Source: QKMZ01 sp012965515 (GTDB lineage Bacteria > Cyanobacteriota > Vampirovibrionia > Obscuribacterales > Obscuribacteraceae). Taken from it: a DNA stretch of 64,000 bases. This document shows, piece after piece, positions 8,826-17,071 of the stretch. Both the position numbers and the translations under genes were made by a program. Under the pieces are notes generated by a model. The model saw nothing but the letters and a program-made list of their open reading frames with translations, did not search any database and was not told where the DNA came from. Each line of letters begins with the position of its first letter. Positions within the stretch are counted from its first letter, which is position 1. The stretch spans positions 372,001 through 436,000 of the forward strand of contig CALFMP010000036.1 in NCBI GenBank assembly GCA_937879965.1, in the 5' to 3' direction.

Positions 8826-9584
8826 ATGTCCAACGTTCGTGCGCTTACTTTTTCATTTTTGCTCCTTGCCGCCTCTTTCTTGGCGCCTCAGGTGTCCGCT
8901 TCGGCCGCAGACCTCGCGTCAGGCACCGATTCAACACCTGCTGCTTTGCTGAAGAAGTCCTATAACCAGATGATTGAAGGTGAGTTCCGCGATGCAGTCG
9001 ACACGCAAATCTTGGCTGTAAAGGCTGATAAGAACAGTGTTAGTGCAAGACGTTATCTTAGCTACTCTCTGCTGAAAATCGGTGCGTCCGATGAAGCGAT
9101 CGAGCAGCTGAACAATTTGCTCACCATGACGAAGGCGACACCAATAGATATGTTGATGTGTGGAGAAGCTTGCTTGCAGTCCGGCAAGCTGAGAGATTCT
9201 GCGCAGTGGTTTAAAGACGCGTTGGCTGCTGATCCCAAACTAGCTTACGCGCGAGTCGGACTGGCGAAGGTAGCTGCGGCGAAGAAGAAGGTCGCTTCCG
9301 CTATCAAGGAAAGTGAGCCGCAGCTAGATACAGAAGTCTCTGAGGAGCCCAAGACAACGTTTGAATTAGGGCTAATCAAGTCCGAAGATGGAGTCATTGC
9401 CTATTCTGTGAAAACCGCAGGCAATCAGGAAACTCAATCCTACGCGACTGAAACCGCGCGCATGCTCAGAAATGAAGCGAAGAATCAGCAAGTTGCTAGT
9501 GCCCAGTCTAATCTGAATCAGAATCAAGGTAACAATCAGGTGGTGAACGCCTGGGCAAACTTCTCGGGAATTCAAAAGCGCTAA
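8826..9584 (+). CDS. exported TPR protein
   Basis: A 252-residue protein with a strong GAGGGGGG ribosome binding site before the ATG. The signal peptide covers about residues 1-27 (cleavage near SAS-AAD). Residues 40-155 are TPR-like (GEFRDAVDTQILAVKADKNS, AQWFKDALAADPKLAYARVG). The tail is Gln/Asn-rich with NQNQGNNQ. There is no enzymatic domain. It lies upstream of the TadE/TadG-like cluster but is separated from it by 261 bases containing its own regulatory structures. Confidence 0.8.
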   Translation: MSNVRALTFSFLLLAASFLAPQVSASAADLASGTDSTPAALLKKSYNQMIEGEFRDAVDTQILAVKADKNSVSARRYLSYSLLKIGASDEAIEQLNNLLTMTKATPIDMLMCGEACLQSGKLRDSAQWFKDALAADPKLAYARVGLAKVAAAKKKVASAIKESEPQLDTEVSEEPKTTFELGLIKSEDGVIAYSVKTAGNQETQSYATETARMLRNEAKNQQVASAQSNLNQNQGNNQVVNAWANFSGIQKR

Positions 9585-9723
9585 GAGATTCGACAAGCCA
9601 AGTTTGAAGCAGTTGTAGTCACAGTTCACTGTGGAGCAGCTGCTTCACTCGTTCAAAGTGTAAAGCGGCTTATGATGCGCATCTTTGCAGTTAGATTTTT
9701 TTGATTCGTTCACCCCGTCAGGT

Positions 9724-9787
9724 GATTCAGGTTTCTTGAGGGTTTGCTACGCTCTAATTAATAGGTCTTTGAGGGGAAACCTGAATC
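9724..9787 (+). promoter_or_regulatory. 12-bp inverted repeat with 40-bp spacer upstream of the TadE/TadG-like genes
   Basis: GATTCAGGTTTC at 9724-9735 is perfectly repeated in reverse complement at 9776-9787. The spacer holds TTGAGG and an AT-rich TAATTAATAG stretch that could be a promoter. The centre-to-centre distance of 52 bases is about five helical turns, which would suit a pair of operator half-sites on one DNA face; a long RNA hairpin is the other possibility. Confidence 0.45.
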
Positions 9788-9790
9788 CTA

Positions 9791-9812
9791 CCTTGCTGTA
9801 TTTTTTGCAAGG
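9791..9812 (+). promoter_or_regulatory. hairpin in the leader of the TadE-like gene
   Basis: CCTTGC and GCAAGG are perfect 6-bp arms around a 10-base loop that holds six T. The hairpin lies 34 bases before the ATG at 9846 and could affect translation or RNA stability. Confidence 0.35.
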
Positions 9813-9845
9813 AAAGGAGACGGGTGAAACAGGGAGATTGGCTCG

Positions 9846-10436
9846 ATGATGAGTCGTCAGTTTTGCATGTCGAAAAGTAAACTTCAGGTCAGCCATTCCG
9901 GTAGACAACCAGCTAGAAATAAGCACCCTTACCATTCTAGAAATCGAAATGGCGGAGCAATTGTGGAAGCAGGAGCTTCTATGGCGTTGCTCTTGCCTGT
10001 CCTTCTTATCCTCATGTGGGCGATCACGCAGGTCAGCCAATACTTCATTTTGAAACAGCAGCTTTCCTTCGTCGCCCGTCAGGCCGCCCGTGAGATTTCT
10101 TATGCATACGGGACATTAGGGTATACATCGATGAACAGCGGGGGTGGCGGTTCTGGTGCTGCCAATACCGGCGATTCAAACTATTTGCAGATAGTCAACG
10201 CGATCTCTGTTCCTGGAGTGATAAATGTGAACTCCAATTCGCAATTCAAAGTTTACTTCAGTATTCCGAACTCTCCGAGTTTGGCGCAAAGCTATGTCAC
10301 AGCGACCGTTACCTATAAGTCTGGTACCAATCTGCCTAAGTTTCCATGGAATCCTCTTAATACAGGATTTCTCAAGTTTGATACCACAGGCGTAGTCATA
10401 AACTCGTCATGCTCGTGGCCTATACCACATTCGTAA
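9846..10436 (+). CDS. TadE-like pilus assembly family protein
   Basis: A 196-residue protein preceded by AGGGAG. The segment RNGGAIVEAGASMALLLPVLLILMWA is split here as GGAIVEAGASMA plus a hydrophobic helix (about residues 36-65); it matches the TadE N-terminal domain, where an R-x-G-A-x-x-E-x-A motif precedes one transmembrane helix. A glycine-rich stretch (GGGGSGAANTG) follows. TadE proteins are minor pseudopilins of the Flp (tight adherence) pilus. It is the first gene of a co-directional run with two more such proteins and no TadA, TadB or TadC ATPase/platform gene nearby. Confidence 0.75.
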   Translation: MMSRQFCMSKSKLQVSHSGRQPARNKHPYHSRNRNGGAIVEAGASMALLLPVLLILMWAITQVSQYFILKQQLSFVARQAAREISYAYGTLGYTSMNSGGGGSGAANTGDSNYLQIVNAISVPGVINVNSNSQFKVYFSIPNSPSLAQSYVTATVTYKSGTNLPKFPWNPLNTGFLKFDTTGVVINSSCSWPIPHS

Positions 10437-10470
10437 GTGCTTGGGTGAAAAACGGAGGACCTGTGTAGCC

Positions 10471-11013
10471 GTGAATAAGTTCAGACAACAGCGCAGAAGA
10501 ACGAGATCACCAAGGGGGGCTCAAATTGCTGAGTTCGCTGCCGCCGCTGCGCTAATTATTCCGCTTTTCATGGTCATAGTTTATCTGACTTATGAGATTG
10601 CGATGTACATGTACTTGAAGTCCGGCGTGGATATAGCAGCTAAGACAGAAGCACGCTGGCTGGCAATCAACTTCAATTATCTTGTGCAGCAAAACGGCAA
10701 CAGCGCTGCCAGTTATGCAACCTGGAAGAACAGCGCGGTACGGGTAGCGAACTGCGTCACAACCAATGCGCAGTTCACAAACGGCACCATCGACAGCTCA
10801 GGAAATTTTGTTGCATCGGCACCACCAGTGATGTCGGCAGGCGAGTGTCTACCGAGTGCAAGCGGTCAAGGAGTTGTTGCCGTCAAAGTTGTCTATCCTG
10901 GAACCAGCGGGCTTCCAGCCTGGCCGTTTCCTCCATTGAATTTCTTTGGTGCAAAACTAGCACCGACCAATATGACTATTGCAGGTGTTTACGTGGCCGA
11001 CATAGAGCCTTGA
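10471..11013 (+). CDS. TadE-like pilus assembly family protein
   Basis: A 180-residue protein. The frame is open from a TTG at 10441, but GGAGG at 10454 points to the GTG at 10471. The N-terminus is strongly basic (KFRQQRRRTRSPRG) and leads into AQIAEFAAAAALIIPLFMV, the TadE motif with its conserved Glu plus a transmembrane helix. The rest is a small exported domain. It lies 34 bases after the first TadE-like gene and 21 before the TadG-like gene, which suggests one operon. Confidence 0.75.
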   Translation: MNKFRQQRRRTRSPRGAQIAEFAAAAALIIPLFMVIVYLTYEIAMYMYLKSGVDIAAKTEARWLAINFNYLVQQNGNSAASYATWKNSAVRVANCVTTNAQFTNGTIDSSGNFVASAPPVMSAGECLPSASGQGVVAVKVVYPGTSGLPAWPFPPLNFFGAKLAPTNMTIAGVYVADIEP

Positions 11014-11034
11014 TGATTAGGCAGAGGAATTGCT

Positions 11035-12150
11035 ATGAACATAGTCAGAAATCATTCTTCGAGATTGAAGCGATCACCTAGAGGAGCGCTGGGTTCGCTT
11101 TTATTCTTGTTTGGAATTTTCATCACGCTTCTTTTTGCAATTATTGCTGTAGATATTGCACACTTTGTCTCTGCCAACGCTGAAATGCAATGTGCTGCTG
11201 ATGCCGCTGCAATGATGGGATGTTATGACCTGCAGTGGAATTCAACAGCAGCGAATATGACGAGTGCGACGACTGATGCACGATACATGGCCACCAGGAG
11301 TTTTGCTGACTATTACAGCCCTTCAGGAATCTCTATCCCGAGTGCCAGCGTTAACGTCAGTTTCTCATCGCTAAATGGTGGTACTAACAATGCAATCACC
11401 GTTTCGATGAACCCACCAATCGCTTTTATGTTCGCTCCTTTTATCGGCAATTTCAACAGATTGGTTGGAGTGTCTGCTACTGCTGAGAGATTGCCAATCT
11501 CAACTGCACCAGCGCCGCCCTGGTACTTGGAGACTTCAGCGCAGGCGGGTCCAAACGCCCCTTCGCCCCTGCCCTCTCCTTCGCCGGCTCCACCTACGAC
11601 ATTTCCGACTAACGCCTATATAACCTTTTACGACGGCTATCCAGTTAAGAACCCGAGTCAGAACAGAGCTTCGATTGCTCCTCCGATCTTGCCAACTTAC
11701 TGGGTGGATCTTGGCTTGAGCAATCTATCTACTGCACAGCCTAATCCAGTTGGTGTGGCTAGCGTTATCAAATGTATGGGGCAATGCGTGCAGAGCACAA
11801 GTTGCAACACCTCCAACCCAGTTGCCATCAATGCCTCGGAAATAGCTGCAAACCATGGATCGTACAATTCCTCGAAAACCAGGCCGTGGGAGAATACGGG
11901 TGATTGGACGAATGGCAAGAATGTGATCCTGCCCGTCTCTACCAATGGGGGAGTAGTAAGTGTCTATGTTGTAAAACTGACGGGACCGTTTGTTCCGAAC
12001 AGCGGTAGAAATGGTCAAGGAGTTTTCGGTGAGTTCGGCGTTCAGTTCGTAGGATCTGCGGACAACATCCCTGGTGTCACTGTTATGAATCCTATGCAAG
12101 GCGCCACATATCAAAACGTTGGTGCAACGGTCGCAGCGCTTGTTAAGTAA
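11035..12150 (+). CDS. TadG-like (Flp pilus assembly) protein
   Basis: A 371-residue protein with an AGAGG site. After a basic start, SPRGALGSLLFLFGIFITLL forms the single membrane helix, followed by VDIAHFVSANAEMQCAADAA, the pattern of the TadG N-terminal domain (a helix followed by the D-x-x-x...Q-x-A-A-D-A-A-A stretch). The exported part is rich in Asn, Ser, Thr and Pro, with a proline/serine linker at about 170-185. No von Willebrand domain is evident, unlike classical TadG. Confidence 0.75.
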   Translation: MNIVRNHSSRLKRSPRGALGSLLFLFGIFITLLFAIIAVDIAHFVSANAEMQCAADAAAMMGCYDLQWNSTAANMTSATTDARYMATRSFADYYSPSGISIPSASVNVSFSSLNGGTNNAITVSMNPPIAFMFAPFIGNFNRLVGVSATAERLPISTAPAPPWYLETSAQAGPNAPSPLPSPSPAPPTTFPTNAYITFYDGYPVKNPSQNRASIAPPILPTYWVDLGLSNLSTAQPNPVGVASVIKCMGQCVQSTSCNTSNPVAINASEIAANHGSYNSSKTRPWENTGDWTNGKNVILPVSTNGGVVSVYVVKLTGPFVPNSGRNGQGVFGEFGVQFVGSADNIPGVTVMNPMQGATYQNVGATVAALVK

Positions 12151-12170
12151 GCGAAATTAGAAGGTAACTC

Positions 12171-13250
12171 GTGAGATTCTTACTCTACGTCTTGGTGGCT
12201 GTTCTCTTGAGCAATCAAGGCGCCTCGGCTGTCACCGGTTCTAATTCGCGAACCCGCACAATAGACTTTCCCAGCAAGGGGCTGGGAAAGTTTTATATAG
12301 ACGAGAATAAATCGCAATTTCTCTCTCAATGGCCTGAATTCGCAGAGAGAAAGTGGGCAAAAGGACGAGTTACGGTTCCATATGACGCAAGTATTGGTGT
12401 TGAAACATACTGGTGCACGGGCGACTGTCTGCCTGATTTGCGATTACTAAAGCCTACTGATATACAGCTACTGGACGTTGACGGATCCGTCCTTACACAT
12501 AGTGGTGTCAAGTACATTTGCAAGTTGACCGGTTTGAGAAAACTGATTCTTGAAGGAACAGATGCCGACGATCGCGACATTGAGTTGATTGCTCGAAGAA
12601 TGCCGGCATTGCAGGAGTTGAACATTGGTTACACCCGCATAACTAGCGATTCGTTGACTGCATTATCCAAAATGCGTGGGCTGAAGACCTTATCTTTGCA
12701 AAGAAATAAAGTGTCGTCTGCCGGTTTAGCGAAATTGGCGGATGTCCCAAATTTGTCAGCGCTTAATTTGAAAGAAACCAAAGTCGATGATCAGGATTTG
12801 GCAGCACTGTCCAGGTGCAAGAAACTTGCCGCACTGAATTTGGCGAAAACCAAGATCACCGATAAAGGACTTTCCAGGTTACTTGCAATGCGTTCTTTGC
12901 GTAAGTTGGATTTGAGCGAGAACAGTCTTTCAGATGCAGCAATCTGCAGCGTGGTGGCCAAACTCGAAAATCTTGAAGAATTGAATCTGAGTGGAACCGA
13001 AGTGACAGACAAAGGAGTCATGTCTTTGGGGAAACTCAAACATCTTCGCAAACTCTGGTTGCGCGATCTTCGCGATGTTTCCGATGCTTCAATACCGAGT
13101 TTGATTGCTCACAACGAATTGCAAGATTTGGAATTGCAAAAAACAAATATCAGTGGCAGCGGTGTGCAGAAATTAGCAAATGCCTTGCCGAAGGCTGAAG
13201 TTCATTTGCACGCCTTATGCAAATGTCGCAAAAAAAGTCGCGTTAACTAA
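12171..13250 (+). CDS. exported leucine-rich repeat protein
   Basis: A 359-residue protein with a GTG start and AAGGT upstream, 20 bases after the TadG-like gene. A signal peptide (residues 1-20, cleavage near ASA-VT) is followed by a non-repeat domain to about residue 110, then about nine leucine-rich repeats of roughly 24 residues with the pattern L-x-x-L-x-L-x-x-T-x-I-x-D-x-x-L. Such repeats form an arc-shaped binding surface. Its place directly behind three Tad-like genes suggests an extracellular or periplasmic binding role tied to them; that is inference. Confidence 0.82.
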   Translation: MRFLLYVLVAVLLSNQGASAVTGSNSRTRTIDFPSKGLGKFYIDENKSQFLSQWPEFAERKWAKGRVTVPYDASIGVETYWCTGDCLPDLRLLKPTDIQLLDVDGSVLTHSGVKYICKLTGLRKLILEGTDADDRDIELIARRMPALQELNIGYTRITSDSLTALSKMRGLKTLSLQRNKVSSAGLAKLADVPNLSALNLKETKVDDQDLAALSRCKKLAALNLAKTKITDKGLSRLLAMRSLRKLDLSENSLSDAAICSVVAKLENLEELNLSGTEVTDKGVMSLGKLKHLRKLWLRDLRDVSDASIPSLIAHNELQDLELQKTNISGSGVQKLANALPKAEVHLHALCKCRKKSRVN

Positions 13251-13265
13251 CACTGGACGGGCAAG

Positions 13266-13284
13266 CGGTATATACTTAATACCG
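13266..13284 (+). promoter_or_regulatory. inverted repeat overlapping a -10-like element before the caspase gene
   Basis: CGGTAT and ATACCG are perfect 6-bp arms around a 7-base spacer; the left arm overlaps TATACT at 13271-13276. No good -35 box was found. It lies 27 bases upstream of the ATG at 13311. Confidence 0.3.
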
Positions 13285-13310
13285 ACTCTGTCCCGGCGTA
13301 ATTTAAAGCG

Positions 13311-14885
13311 ATGAAACTTCCTCGGGCTCGTACAAATCCGAAACTTCTCTTTGCACTTGTCGCAAATGTATTTCTTGTGTCGGCTTTGAGTTCAGCCGCC
13401 GATGAGTTGCCTTCTGCAAGCAAGCCGGTTGCGGATAAATGGGCGCTGGTTGTCGGAGTGAGCAAGTTTCAAGACCCTTCGATTGCATTGAAGTATCCAA
13501 GCAAAGATGCGAGTGACTTTGCGGACTATTTGATTAAGGAAGCCCATTTTGCACCCGACCATGTGCGACTCCTCACTGATGAGAAGGCGACTCGCGAAAA
13601 CATTCTTGCGCAGGTCGGCGACAAATGGCTACCTCGTGTCGCGGAGCCGGACGACCTTGTAATCATATATGTGTCCAGTCATGGCAGCCCGCAGACTATG
13701 GATGTCGGTGGCATCAGTTATTTGCTGGCACACAATACCGACAAGGAAAGTCTTTACGCGACGGGCATTCCCGTTCAGGATTTGACGCGAATGATCAAGG
13801 AGCGAGTCCATTGTCAGCGCATCATTGTTATTCTAGATGCCTGCCATAGCGGTGCTGCAAAAGCTGATGATAAGGGCATTGTCCGCTCCCGCAACATCAA
13901 TGCCGAATCGGTTGCCCAGGGGACGGGACAATTGGTGATTTGCTCCAGTGAGCCCAATCAGGTAAGTTGGGAATCAGCTAGTTATCCCAACGGTGTATTC
14001 ACGAAACATCTTATTGACGGTCTCAAGCAAAAGGGTGAATACACCACTTTAGGTGAAGCTTTTGAATACGTGCGAGACAAAACAAAGACACAAGTACTGA
14101 GAGAGCGCGGTGAATTACAGCAACCAGTGCTGCGAAGCAAGTGGCAAGGGGAGAGTTTGAAACTTTCAGTCAGACCGGCAGCACCTCGACCCGGACTTGC
14201 TGAAGCGCCATCACATACGGTGGCGGCCGCTGCGCCCTCGAAAGTTTATCAGCGTCAAGAAACAACATCTTCATTTGGTACCGCCGCTGAAGCAATGGTG
14301 AAGCTTCCCAATCGTTTGGCAGTGCTTCCGGTCGCCGGACCTCTTTCTATCAAGGCTGATGAGTTGTGGGCAGGTGTGTTGAGAAAAGAAAATGTAGAAC
14401 TTCAGAATCGTGCCGAGATCATCTCAATGGCGAAGGATGTGCAGGCACATCTGTCCAATCGATTGAAGACACTGCTCAAATCGAAAGAGATAATCGAATC
14501 GGATATTGGCATGGAGTCAAACGATTATGGTGCTGCCGATAAGGGGCTGACTCGTCATTCTGCACAATTCGACAACATGGTCGAAGTAGGCAAACAAAAT
14601 CAGTCCAAGTATCTGGTGCGCGTCGTGATCGGTCAGTTCATGATCAAGGACGATTCAATGGCTGATGAAGCTCGCGCCCGAGTCTCAGCCCAATTGGTCA
14701 ACGGTGAGACAGGCGAAGTACTCTGGCAGATTAAGGACAAGCTTTTTGCCTTTACGCCCACGATGTTTCGCCAAGATGTTGGTGTGTTCGCGGAAATCAA
14801 GAATGTCTTGCCCGGTCGCATTGCTAAAGGCATAGCGGTTGAGATCGCCAATGCTATTAAGTCTCAAGAAGTACCGACGAGATAG
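13311..14885 (+). CDS. exported caspase-fold (peptidase C14) protein
   Basis: A 524-residue protein with a signal peptide (about 1-30, cleavage near SSA-ADE). The caspase/metacaspase domain spans about 43-290: WALVVGVSKF opens the fold, His124 lies in VSSHGSP and Cys178 in LDACHSG, so the catalytic dyad is intact. The C-terminal half (about 340-520) is a separate domain beginning NRLAVLPVAGPLS, resembling periplasmic components that assemble from beta strands, but it is not assignable. Bacterial caspase-like proteases of this type act on unknown targets, here probably in the envelope. The gene follows the LRR gene after 60 bases. Confidence 0.88.
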   Translation: MKLPRARTNPKLLFALVANVFLVSALSSAADELPSASKPVADKWALVVGVSKFQDPSIALKYPSKDASDFADYLIKEAHFAPDHVRLLTDEKATRENILAQVGDKWLPRVAEPDDLVIIYVSSHGSPQTMDVGGISYLLAHNTDKESLYATGIPVQDLTRMIKERVHCQRIIVILDACHSGAAKADDKGIVRSRNINAESVAQGTGQLVICSSEPNQVSWESASYPNGVFTKHLIDGLKQKGEYTTLGEAFEYVRDKTKTQVLRERGELQQPVLRSKWQGESLKLSVRPAAPRPGLAEAPSHTVAAAAPSKVYQRQETTSSFGTAAEAMVKLPNRLAVLPVAGPLSIKADELWAGVLRKENVELQNRAEIISMAKDVQAHLSNRLKTLLKSKEIIESDIGMESNDYGAADKGLTRHSAQFDNMVEVGKQNQSKYLVRVVIGQFMIKDDSMADEARARVSAQLVNGETGEVLWQIKDKLFAFTPTMFRQDVGVFAEIKNVLPGRIAKGIAVEIANAIKSQEVPTR

Positions 14886-14993
14886 TTTTTTTACTGCGTG
14901 GCGATGTGTACAGTAGTCTGTTCTAATGCCGGTATGGGCAGCTAGGGAAAATCGGCGAATGTACGAAACAGATTGATGTCGATGCGGCGTACC

Positions 14994-15056
14994 CTCTATG
15001 CGCTGCTTCGCACACTCTATGCGCTGCTTCGCACACTCTATGCGCTGCTTCGCACT
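14994..15056 (+). repeat. three tandem copies of a 21-bp unit
   Basis: The unit CTCTATGCGCTGCTTCGCACA is repeated three times in a row at 14994-15014, 15015-15035 and 15036-15056, with only the last base of the third copy changed. Each unit contains a TGCG/CGCA mini-inverted repeat. The array lies between the caspase gene and a leftward gene and is not inside a supported coding region. Confidence 0.85.
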
Positions 15057-15102
15057 TAGGCACTTCGCGTTGGCATTGCCGGCGGTGGCGAGTGAGCGTG
15101 GG

Positions 15103-15747
15103 CTAGTTGAGCTTTTGTCTTTTCACGCGTGCCCAGTGCAGAACACTTCCACGTACATTCGTTTCTGTCTGCGAACTTCCATAGCTGTAGCTGGGACCTG
15201 AATTGCCACCACCCGAAGAGCCGCCTGCGGTGTAGTTGGGCACATTATTGCCTCCACCTTTCACCATCTGCTGCGGGGCACCATATCCTTTGTAGGGTGT
15301 ATAGGTCTTCGTCGAAGGAGGACCGCCTGCCGTTGTTCTCGGTTTTGCCGATGCCGGCTTTGAAGACTTCAATTTACCGGCTTTTCCTCTCAAACCATTG
15401 GGATCCGGAGATCCCGCAGTCACAGGAACTGGCACGCCATTGGCTGTTTTCGGCAAATTGGTACTCAAGCCCGGAACGAACTGTGAATAAGGAGTCCAGC
15501 CTGCTTTCGGCAGTGCTCTTCCCAATCCGGGAGCCATGCCGGGACCGGCTCCGGCGCCTGCTTGCGGGTTGGTCCGCTGGTCGTTAACTGCAGGCGCTTC
15601 GTCTGTGATAGTGATCTGCCGACGAGCCATATAGAAGTGACCCATGTTCGGGTTTTCTGATGGCTGTGCCTGGGCGCCTTGCCACGCGTAGCCACCAGCC
15701 AAAAGGGCCAGGAAAGCCGACGCAGAAGTCAGGGCAAATAGTTTCAT
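15103..15747 (-). CDS. exported Gly/Pro-rich protein
   Basis: A 214-residue product starting at the ATG at 15747, with GGAG at good distance; the frame extends 11 codons further upstream without a ribosome site. The signal peptide is MKLFALTSASAFLALLAGG with cleavage near AQA-QPS. The mature protein is low in complexity, rich in Gly, Pro, Ser and Thr, and ends in a basic tail. It has no recognised domain and is probably an envelope or surface protein. Confidence 0.6.
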   Translation of the reverse strand: MKLFALTSASAFLALLAGGYAWQGAQAQPSENPNMGHFYMARRQITITDEAPAVNDQRTNPQAGAGAGPGMAPGLGRALPKAGWTPYSQFVPGLSTNLPKTANGVPVPVTAGSPDPNGLRGKAGKLKSSKPASAKPRTTAGGPPSTKTYTPYKGYGAPQQMVKGGGNNVPNYTAGGSSGGGNSGPSYSYGSSQTETNVRGSVLHWARVKRQKLN

Positions 15748-16053
15748 CAAAAATCTCCAGAATTGCCAGCCGGTAAGCACCCCGGCGGTCTTAGCTCAGT
15801 TTAATGCGGTTTAAACTCCGATGTCAAGGAATTTGAAAGTTCGGACAAGCCGCGCCTGCTTTTGGTTTGGACATGCCGCCTCCTGCATTTTAGACAATCC
15901 GCCTGGAAAATGCTTACCGGGGCTGCCAAACTTGATTCTTTCGAAAGCTAAATGAAGTCTTCAGTAGTATTAGAGACACTTCGGGATTGGATGCCAAGAA
16001 AGTGATAGACTCAAACGCTTGATCGAAGCACTGGCGGGAGTTTTTGGTTAAAC
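15748..16053. other. intergenic region between divergent genes
   Basis: 306 bases with no supported gene. They should hold the promoters for the leftward Gly/Pro-rich protein and for lpxI. No clear sigma-70 pair stands out. A tRNA-like AGCTCAGT string at 15790-15797 is not part of a cloverleaf. Confidence 0.4.
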
Positions 16054-16914
16054 ATGCTCAGTTCATTGACTCAAAAAGAACAGAAAGAGACCGACGGCAG
16101 ACGTATCCTTGGAATCATTGCCGGGGACGGCAAGTTGCCGCCTATGCTCGCTCAGTCGGCTAGGGAAAAAGGCTACAAAGTTGTTTCGCTAGCACTCACT
16201 GATGATGCTCTCGCGCGAATGCAGCCCCTATGCGACGCCATTCTTCATTCTCCGCCCGGTTTGCTGTCGCGCAATATCAGTTATTTGAAGAACCAGGGTG
16301 TCCAAGACGTAGTCTTCATCGGCAAATTGAATAAAGTCCAATTGCTTCGCAATATCTTGAAGATTGATTTGACTGCCATCAAAGAAATGAGCAAACTGGC
16401 TAATCTTAACGACGGCAGTATCCAAACCGCCGTTGGCGGGTTTATGGAAAGTCATGGAATGCGAGTCGTTACGCAGTCCGAATTCCTGCCGCAACTATTT
16501 CCGTCGGTTGGCGTCATGACTAAGAAGCAGCCGACCGCGGCGGAGTACGTTGACATTGAGTATGGTTACAAAATTGCCAAAGAACTCGCGCGCATGGAAA
16601 TCGGTCAAACGGTGGTGGTGCGCGATCGCATGATTATTGCGATTGAGGCGATTGAGGGAACCGATGAGGCAATCAAAAGAGGCGTGCAATTGGCTGATGG
16701 CCCGGTCGTTGTGGTGAAGGTTGCGCGTCCTGTGCAGGATCAACGCTTCGACATTCCAGCGGCTGGTATGCGCACTCTCAATGCGATGCTCTCCAAAAAG
16801 CCCGGAGGCATACTGGCTGTGGCTGCCGGGGAAGTAATGATGGTCGAAAAAGAAGAGATGATTGCTTTTGCTGACGAACATCAGATCTCCATCGTTGCTG
16901 TCAGTGGAGAATAG
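16054..16914 (+). CDS. lpxI: UDP-2,3-diacylglucosamine pyrophosphatase LpxI
   Basis: A 286-residue cytoplasmic enzyme that hydrolyses UDP-2,3-diacylglucosamine to lipid X and UMP in lipid A synthesis. The N-terminal segment ILGIIAGDGKLPPMLAQ and the C-terminal AKSL-type region (ADGPVVVVKVARPVQDQRFD, then GMRTLNAML and EVMMVE) are typical of the LpxI (DUF1009) family, and the length is normal. LpxI replaces LpxH in alphaproteobacteria, cyanobacterial relatives and others. Its presence implies a lipopolysaccharide-bearing outer membrane. It stands alone here, without other lpx genes. Confidence 0.92.
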   Translation: MLSSLTQKEQKETDGRRILGIIAGDGKLPPMLAQSAREKGYKVVSLALTDDALARMQPLCDAILHSPPGLLSRNISYLKNQGVQDVVFIGKLNKVQLLRNILKIDLTAIKEMSKLANLNDGSIQTAVGGFMESHGMRVVTQSEFLPQLFPSVGVMTKKQPTAAEYVDIEYGYKIAKELARMEIGQTVVVRDRMIIAIEAIEGTDEAIKRGVQLADGPVVVVKVARPVQDQRFDIPAAGMRTLNAMLSKKPGGILAVAAGEVMMVEKEEMIAFADEHQISIVAVSGE

Positions 16915-17071
16915 GGCCGGCGTGTGTAAATTTCTCCACGCTCGACACTAGGGTAAATACTGAAAGTCTCCGCTTAGTTTGGTCCTGTGTAATCAAAGGA
17001 GCCGGTGCAATAATAAATGCCAAGCCATTGTTGCGTCCTCACGCTCGATTTCTGTTGGAGGAAACTTCTAA

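Noticed and set aside
14998..15201. Open frame coding MRCFAHS repeats (67 codons)
   Set aside because: It is produced by the 21-bp tandem repeat, lacks a ribosome site and runs into the oppositely oriented gene at 15103-15747.
15783..15800. AGCTCAGT string resembling a tRNA D-arm
   Set aside because: No anticodon stem, no GGTTCRANNCC T-arm and no acceptor pairing at the right distance.
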